Of a stretch of DNA of 8,817 nt, positions 1 through 4,063 are shown piece after piece. The notes under the pieces were generated by a model. The model ran no database searches and was not told the origin of the DNA. It saw only the letters and a list, made by a program, of their open reading frames with translations. A program made the translations under genes and the position numbers. The DNA is taken from NCBI GenBank assembly GCA_022360135.1, contig JAKSDM010000742.1, positions 1 to 8,817 on the forward strand. Reading direction: 5' to 3'. This stretch comes from Pseudanabaenales cyanobacterium. GTDB lineage: Bacteria > Cyanobacteriota > Cyanobacteriia > Phormidesmidales > Phormidesmidaceae. How positions within the stretch are numbered: the stretch's first letter is position 1; each line of letters starts with the position of its first letter.

Positions 1-1
1 C

Positions 2-1525
2 CCTCAATCTGTCTGGCGGGAAATAGTCCAGATCGCCGACGAAAACTATGAACCTGGTAAGTTCACGACCTTCCCAGCCTATGAGTGGACTTCTCAGGGG
101 CCGGACGAGACTCAAAACCTACACCGAAACATTATCTTCCGAAGCTCAGATGCGGTTCCTGAACTTCCCTTTACCAGTTTTGACTCCAACAAGCCAGAAG
201 AGCTGTGGAACTTTATGGACGGGCTACGGGAAAAAGGCATTACCTTACTGGCGATTCCTCACAACTCCAATGTTAGCGACGGGTTGATGTTCCCGATGGA
301 GGACTCCTACGGTAATCCCCTATCCAAGGAATATGCCGAGCAGCGGATGCGCAATGAACCAGTTGTTGAGGTGACTCAGGTTAAAGGCACTTCCGAGACC
401 CATCCCCTGCTGTCAGATACCGACGAATTCGCCAATTTCGAGATTGCCGACTTCACACTCATTCCCAGTATCACAAGTGATTTTTCGGACGGTTCATTAC
501 CAGATATAATACCTATAATTGATGGTACGAACCAGCTGAAGGGCAGCTACCTTCGTGATGCCTACAAGACAGGGCTGGTGTTTGAAGAAAGTATCGGTTC
601 AAACCCTTACAAGTTTGGGATCACCGCCGGCACGGACACCCACAATTCCGGCGCTCCTATTGAAGAAGACAACTACTTCGGTAAGCTTGGTCTGGTAGAT
701 GGCTCCCCAGAAGCCCGACTGCAAAGTGAAGGGGAGCTGGCGGATATCATCAGAACTTGGGGAGCTTCGGGCGTCGCCGCCGTTTGGGCGGAAGCAAACA
801 CTCGCGAGGCCATTTACGACGCCATGGCTCGGAAGGAATCCTTTGGCACTACGGGGCCTCGCATCCGGGTTCGCTTTTTTGGCGGCTGGGGCTACACCAA
901 TGACGACGCCGAAAGCAAAGATTTTGTCGCCATTGGCTATAAGAAAGGGGCGCCCATGGGCGGAGACTTGGCAGTCCAGCCTGACGCGGCCAAAGCTCCC
1001 ACCTTTATAGCGGCGGCGATGAAAGACCCTAACACCGCTAACCTGGACCGCATTCAAATCGTCAAAGGCTGGTCGAAGAATGGGCAGAGCTACGAGAAGG
1101 TCTACGATGTGGCTTTGGCTGACGGCCGTAAGGTCGATCCTGAAACTGGCAAAGCGCCCCCAGTTGGAAACACCGTAGACATTACCAAGGCTACCTACAA
1201 AAACACTATCGGTGATGCTCAGTTGTTCGCCTTCTGGAGCGATCCTGACTTTGACCCCGAAGCCCGCGCCTTTTACTACGCCCGGGTGCTGGAAATCCCC
1301 ACCCCTCGCTGGAGCACTTATGACGCATTGAAGTTGGGCATTCCCATTCCTGCAGACTTACCCGCCACCATCCAAGAGCGGGCCTACACCTCCCCCATCT
1401 GGTACACCCCCAGTGAAGACCTGTTGGCGAAGGTGCGCCAGGAATGCATGACCGTGGCCAGCCTCAAGACCCAAGGCGCCAAAGAACTCTCCACCCGTGA
1501 GCTTGAGACTCTGATCGTCAATTAG
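2..1525 (+). CDS. DUF3604 family protein, 3' part (start outside window)
   Basis: The frame is open from the left edge to a TAG at 1523-1525, giving 507 residues with no start visible, so the N-terminus is missing. Family hallmarks seen in order are the segment FTTFPAYEWTS (near nt 62-94), LHRNIIF (near 122), IPHNSN with its His codon at 260, GTDTHN with Asp at 635 and His at 641, and AYTSPIWYTP near the end (about 1382-1411). From family knowledge, DUF3604 proteins usually run about 600-750 residues and begin with a DLHxH motif, which here would lie left of the window. The HxH, H and DxH pattern resembles PHP-type metal-dependent hydrolases, so a metallohydrolase role is my inference; substrate unknown. 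The last 37 or so residues past the WYTP motif form a polar tail. The first in-frame ATG at 215 is internal, because homologous sequence is readable upstream of it. The next gene follows after 84 bp on the same strand. Confidence 0.9.
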   Translation, partial: PQSVWREIVQIADENYEPGKFTTFPAYEWTSQGPDETQNLHRNIIFRSSDAVPELPFTSFDSNKPEELWNFMDGLREKGITLLAIPHNSNVSDGLMFPMEDSYGNPLSKEYAEQRMRNEPVVEVTQVKGTSETHPLLSDTDEFANFEIADFTLIPSITSDFSDGSLPDIIPIIDGTNQLKGSYLRDAYKTGLVFEESIGSNPYKFGITAGTDTHNSGAPIEEDNYFGKLGLVDGSPEARLQSEGELADIIRTWGASGVAAVWAEANTREAIYDAMARKESFGTTGPRIRVRFFGGWGYTNDDAESKDFVAIGYKKGAPMGGDLAVQPDAAKAPTFIAAAMKDPNTANLDRIQIVKGWSKNGQSYEKVYDVALADGRKVDPETGKAPPVGNTVDITKATYKNTIGDAQLFAFWSDPDFDPEARAFYYARVLEIPTPRWSTYDALKLGIPIPADLPATIQERAYTSPIWYTPSEDLLAKVRQECMTVASLKTQGAKELSTRELETLIVN

Positions 1526-1531
1526 CGCGTG

Positions 1532-1572
1532 AAGCCAAAAATATCGTTCAGGGTTGCGCATAGTTTTGGCTT
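1532..1572 (+). terminator. Inverted repeat after DUF3604 gene, possible weak terminator
   Basis: AAGCCAAAA (1532-1540) pairs perfectly with TTTTGGCTT (1564-1572) across a 23-nt loop, starting 7 nt after the DUF3604 stop. Only one extra T follows the right arm, so as an intrinsic terminator it is weak. It may attenuate or process transcripts running into the CDF transporter gene. Confidence 0.35.
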
Positions 1573-1595
1573 TGGACTAGCGTGTTTAGGATAAT

Positions 1596-1601
1596 AAAGG
1601 A
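1596..1601 (+). promoter_or_regulatory. Ribosome binding site of the CDF transporter gene
   Basis: AAAGGA lies 8 nt before the ATG at 1610 and supports that start. It is one of the few recognisable Shine-Dalgarno-like sites in the window; the TPR-CHAT and Uma2 starts have none. Confidence 0.6.
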
Positions 1602-1609
1602 CGAAGACC

Positions 1610-2668
1610 ATGGATGAACAATCCACCTCCCCAAAAAACGCCTTCGCCCCTGCGGCGCCAGACGCCGAGACCCCAGACTCCGCTAACAGTCATGCATCCG
1701 ATGGTCACGATGTGGTCATAGTCACTCTGCCCCCTGCCCCCCATTCCTCCCATCACTACCCTCACGACGACACCCACCACACCCACGGCGCCATCGATCC
1801 TGAAATTGCCGCCTCCACCCGAGGCTTATGGGCAGTCAAATGGTCCTTCATTGGCCTGATGCTGACTGCAGCGGTACAGATCATCGTATTTGTGCTATCA
1901 GATAGCGTCGCACTGTTGGCCGACCTGATTCATAACGTGGCCGACGCCTCGACAGCCATCCCCCTTGGGTTGGCCTTTTTGGTTGGGCGCTGGAAACCCA
2001 CTCAGCGTTTTTCCTACGGCTATGGTCGGGCGGAAGATCTGGCGGGGGTTGCTGTAGTGGCCATGATTACCTTTAGTGCTCTAGTGACCGGCTATGAGTC
2101 CATTGAAAGAGTGTTTCATCCGCAACCGCTTACTCATCTGGGGGCTCTGGCTCTGGCTGGACTGATTGGCTTTCTGGGTAACTGGGCGGTCTCCCTTTTC
2201 CGGATTCGAGTGGGTAAAGAAATTGGCAGCGCCGCCCTCATTGCTGATGGGCATCACGCCCGAGCCGATAGTCTGATCAGCATCGCTGTCGTCATCGGAG
2301 CCTTAGGCGTCTGGCTCGGTTATTCCCAAGCCGATCCTATTGTCGGTCTGTTGATTACAGCAATGCTGTTTCGGATTGTCTGGGAAACGGCCCAAGCCAT
2401 GCTGGTGCGAATACTAGATGGGGTTAATCCGGAAGTGATTGATGAAATCAATCATGCTGTAGAACATGTGATTGATGTTCAAGCTTTGAACAGTGTGCGG
2501 GCGCGCTGGTTAGGCCATCGGTTGTATGCGGAGGTGGCGATCGCCGTTGCGCCAGATCTCTCTATTGCCGCTGGCGAAGACATCGCTGCCCGGGTCAGAG
2601 CCCAACTACAAGAACACATCCCTTACCTGGCCCATGCGATCGTGCAAGTTCAGCCCAGTGAAGTTTAA
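1610..2668 (+). CDS. Cation diffusion facilitator (CDF) transporter, Zn-type
   Basis: This 352-aa protein fits the CDF family: inner-membrane antiporters that export divalent metal (usually Zn2+) in exchange for protons. Hydrophobic helices begin near residue 77. The two metal-site motifs are HxxxD at H108-D112 (helix 2) and HxxxD at H216-D220 (helix 5). Two His plus two Asp is the arrangement typical of zinc-selective members. The loop after helix 2 carries the characteristic FSYGYGRAEDLAG (134-146). Residues 271-352 form the usual cytoplasmic C-terminal domain that dimerises and senses metal. The N-terminal 75 residues are a polar extension with a His/Asp-rich patch (HSSHHYPHDDTHHTH, 45-59), a probable metal-binding tail. 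The start is supported by AAAGGA at 1596. No metal-responsive regulator gene is next to it. Exact metal specificity cannot be settled from sequence alone. Confidence 0.95.
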   Translation: MDEQSTSPKNAFAPAAPDAETPDSANSHASDGHDVVIVTLPPAPHSSHHYPHDDTHHTHGAIDPEIAASTRGLWAVKWSFIGLMLTAAVQIIVFVLSDSVALLADLIHNVADASTAIPLGLAFLVGRWKPTQRFSYGYGRAEDLAGVAVVAMITFSALVTGYESIERVFHPQPLTHLGALALAGLIGFLGNWAVSLFRIRVGKEIGSAALIADGHHARADSLISIAVVIGALGVWLGYSQADPIVGLLITAMLFRIVWETAQAMLVRILDGVNPEVIDEINHAVEHVIDVQALNSVRARWLGHRLYAEVAIAVAPDLSIAAGEDIAARVRAQLQEHIPYLAHAIVQVQPSEV

Positions 2669-2683
2669 CAAGGGGTCTGAGTA

Positions 2684-2711
2684 CACCCTACACCCTACAC
2701 CCCGCACCCCG
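2684..2711 (+). repeat. Heptanucleotide tandem repeat (CACCCTA/CACCCCG)
   Basis: Four consecutive heptamers, CACCCTA twice then CACCCCG twice, begin 15 bp after the CDF stop. Period 7 fits the short tandemly repeated repetitive (STRR) class known from cyanobacteria. The reverse complement of this motif (GGGTGTA) recurs at 3856-3890 and 8011-8045. Confidence 0.8.
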
Positions 2712-2754
2712 CCTTCACGAGATGTATTCAACCCAAGTGAGAATTGCTATAGAT

Positions 2755-3105
2755 GGCTGACCTGGTTTCAAACCGAGCTAGCCGCCCCCAAAGGTAGGTT
2801 AGCCTCGTTTCAAACCGGGCTAGCCGCCCCCAAAGGTAGGCTGGCCTCGTTTCAAACCGGGCTGACTGCCCCCCAAAGGTAGGCTGGCTTCGTTTCAAAC
2901 CGGGCTGACTGCCCTCCAAAGGTAGGCTGGCTTCGTTTCAAACCGGGCTGACTGCCCCCCAAAGGTAGGTTGACCTCGTTTCAAACCGGGCTGGCCGCCC
3001 CCCAAGGGTAGGTTGACCTGGTTTCAAACCGGGCTGGCCGCCCTCCAAGGGTAGGCTGACCTGGTTACAACCCAAGCTGGCTGCCCAAAAAATAAGGCTG
3101 GCTTC
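2755..3105. repeat. Tandem array of eight 42-43 bp units plus a partial ninth
   Basis: Units start at 2755, 2797, 2839, 2882, 2925, 2968, 3011 and 3054; a partial ninth covers 3096-3105. Units 1, 2 and 8 are 42 bp and units 3-7 are 43 bp. Each has the form GGYTGRCC, then TSGTTTCAAACC, GGGCTRRCYGCC, a C-run and AAAGGTA or AAGGGTA. Units are contiguous with no spacers, so this is a minisatellite, not CRISPR. Two small self-complementary parts occur per unit: GTTTCAAAC, and GGGC against GCCC. The change from 42 to 43 bp breaks any reading frame. The array fills the gap between the converging CDF and minus-strand genes. It is comparable in style to the long tandem repeats (LTRR) of heterocystous cyanobacteria, though I cannot say it is the same family. 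Confidence 0.93.
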
Positions 3106-3124
3106 ATCAGAAACGAAGCCAGCC
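3086..3124 (-). terminator. Rho-independent terminator of the minus-strand gene
   Basis: GGCTGGCTTC (3096-3105) and GAAGCCAGCC (3115-3124) form a perfect 10-bp GC-rich stem with a 9-nt loop. Read on the minus strand, the stem is followed at once by TTATTTTTT (3095-3087), a good U-tract. It lies 35 bp beyond the stop of the minus-strand gene at 3160, so it should end that transcript. No U-tract follows on the plus strand. Confidence 0.85.
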
Positions 3125-3159
3125 AGTATAGAAGGGTGAATGAAACGCTACCAAACCGC

Positions 3160-3645
3160 TTAACTAGTAGGCGAAGGATTGGCGACCGGCGATCGCCCCC
3201 GGTTGGGCTGCTGGGCGAACCGCTGACCCATCTCATCGACTAAATTATCTAACCCGGCCACTGTGCCGTTGGCCTTGGCGTAGCGGTACACTTCCAGCGC
3301 CGCTGCATAGGCTTCACTCCCGGCGGCCACCGCCGTATCGTCGATCAGCTCTCGCAGGTGGGTCAAGGCCAATAATATGGGTTGCAAGGATTCGAACAGC
3401 TCTAAATCCCGCCGCATTTCGTCGAGGTCAAAGGAGCGGGGCAAAAAGTCAGGATTTAGCGTAGCGATTTCCAGGGCTTTACGGGCAAAGGCGAGGTTGC
3501 GATCGCCCAACCTCGCCATCGAGCGCCGTTCTTCCGGCCCCACGTCAATCAAAAATGGCAACTGTTGGTTGATCTGATCGATGGACGCCATCACTGCTTC
3601 TTTGTCAGCAGTGGTGAAGGCGGCGCTAATTCGGTTGACAGGCAT
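3160..3645 (-). CDS. Conserved hypothetical protein, all-helical, 161 aa
   Basis: I have no functional name for this protein. It has no signal peptide, membrane segment or cysteine, and looks cytoplasmic and alpha-helical: acidic/basic helices around residues 12-30, 37-60, 73-110 and 112-148, then a disordered polar tail rich in Pro, Ser and Asn. Segments such as LPFLIDVGPEERRSM (29-43) and AGSEAYAAALEVYRYAKA (107-124) look familiar from small conserved hypothetical proteins I recall in Bacteroidetes and cyanobacteria. That is recollection, not a search. The ATG at 3645 is preceded on the minus strand by GAGGGGG (3662-3656), a plausible ribosome site, and no in-frame start lies close upstream. 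Two HIP1 sites lie inside. It converges on the CDF gene across the tandem array and ends at a strong terminator, so it is probably a single-gene transcript. Confidence 0.78.
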   Translation of the reverse strand: MPVNRISAAFTTADKEAVMASIDQINQQLPFLIDVGPEERRSMARLGDRNLAFARKALEIATLNPDFLPRSFDLDEMRRDLELFESLQPILLALTHLRELIDDTAVAAGSEAYAAALEVYRYAKANGTVAGLDNLVDEMGQRFAQQPNRGRSPVANPSPTS

Positions 3646-3855
3646 GGTGGTATAGCCCCCTCATGATTTTTGCCTCCATAAAGTGCCCCTTTGCCCTGGA
3701 AGAATTTCAACCGCTAGGGATGTCGCAATCCAAACTGGCGTAAAAAGTACCCCTGAGGGTAATACCATCAGACGACGCTAGGATGCTAAAACCCCATCAG
3801 GGGAATTGTGGGCGTCGCGATTCTTACCTTGGCTTGAATGCCTATCGGCAAGGTG

Positions 3856-3890
3856 GGGTGTAGGATGTGGGGTGTAAGGTATGGGATGTC
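3856..3890 (+). repeat. Heptamer tandem repeat in leader copy A (GGGTGTA type)
   Basis: Five period-7 units: GGGTGTA, GGATGTG, GGGTGTA, AGGTATG, GGATGTC. The same position in copy B (8011-8045) has the same period with different point changes. It is the reverse complement of the heptamer at 2684-2711. Confidence 0.7.
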
Positions 3891-3908
3891 GTCAATGCCA
3901 TTAAAAAC

Positions 3909-3920
3909 GGCTATATAGCC
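3909..3920. repeat. 12-bp perfect palindrome GGCTATATAGCC
   Basis: This palindrome lies in leader copy A about 145 bp before the TPR-CHAT start. The matching site in copy B (around 8058-8076) has changed and is no longer symmetrical, so it is either a copy-specific operator-like site or chance. No function is assigned. Confidence 0.4.
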
Positions 3921-3966
3921 GCCAAATCTCACCCGCCAACACCCCTAAAAGCTCTCCGACTAAAAC

Positions 3967-4056
3967 ATCCCTCCCCCCATCCTCCCCATCCCCCTATCCC
4001 CCCCCTCCCCCCATCCCCATCCCCCCCATCCAAAATCCAAAATCCCCAATCCAAAA
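3967..4056 (+). repeat. C-rich tract followed by TCCAAAA heptamers (copy A)
   Basis: 3967-4028 is almost only C runs broken by AT or T. It is followed by four period-7 units, TCCAAAA, TCCAAAA, TCCCCAA, TCCAAAA (4029-4056), ending 7 bp before the start codon. The complementary strand has many G runs of four or more and could form G-quadruplexes. The inverse arrangement occurs right after this gene (6825-6888). Confidence 0.8.
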
Positions 4057-4063
4057 TCCCTCC

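Larger units (their letters stand above)
3743..4063 (+). repeat. Duplicated non-coding leader, copy A (before TPR-CHAT gene 1)
   Basis: From AAAAGTAC at 3743 to the ATG at 4064 this non-coding DNA aligns base for base, with few gaps, to 7897-8189 in front of the second TPR-CHAT gene. Upstream of 3743 the similarity stops. The conserved part holds small inverted repeats: TACCC/GGGTA (3748-3761, loop CTGA), CCCC/GGGG (3792-3803, loop ATCA) and ACCTTG/CAAGGT (3826-3854). Heptamer repeats and a C-rich tract come next, then TCCAAAA heptamers up to the start codon. No clear -35/-10 pair or Shine-Dalgarno site was found. Together with 3646-3742, this accounts for the gene-free stretch 3646-4063; 3891-3965 holds only a palindrome. 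Confidence 0.9.

Noticed and set aside
48..287. Separate small gene at the left edge
   Set aside because: The +2 frame is open across the same bases and reads recognisable DUF3604 sequence from the first codon, so this is a shadow.
599..1057. Antisense 152-aa gene inside the DUF3604 gene
   Set aside because: It lies opposite the conserved GTDTHN region, has no recognisable domain, and has the composition expected of a shadow.
2526..2919. Repeat-containing small proteins on either strand over the array (14-residue repeats such as FQTGLAAPKGRLAS)
   Set aside because: The reading works only across the 42-bp units and fails where units become 43 bp. The plus-strand frame also overlaps the end of the CDF gene out of frame, and no ribosome site is seen.
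2755..3105. CRISPR array
   Set aside because: The units abut with no unique spacers, and the whole 42-43 bp is repeated. No cas gene is present. It is a tandem repeat.
3743..3850. Sigma-70 promoter for the TPR-CHAT gene (TAATAC at 3760, TTGAAT at 3834)
   Set aside because: No partner hexamer at 16-18 bp spacing is present in either leader copy; I could not support a -35/-10 pair.
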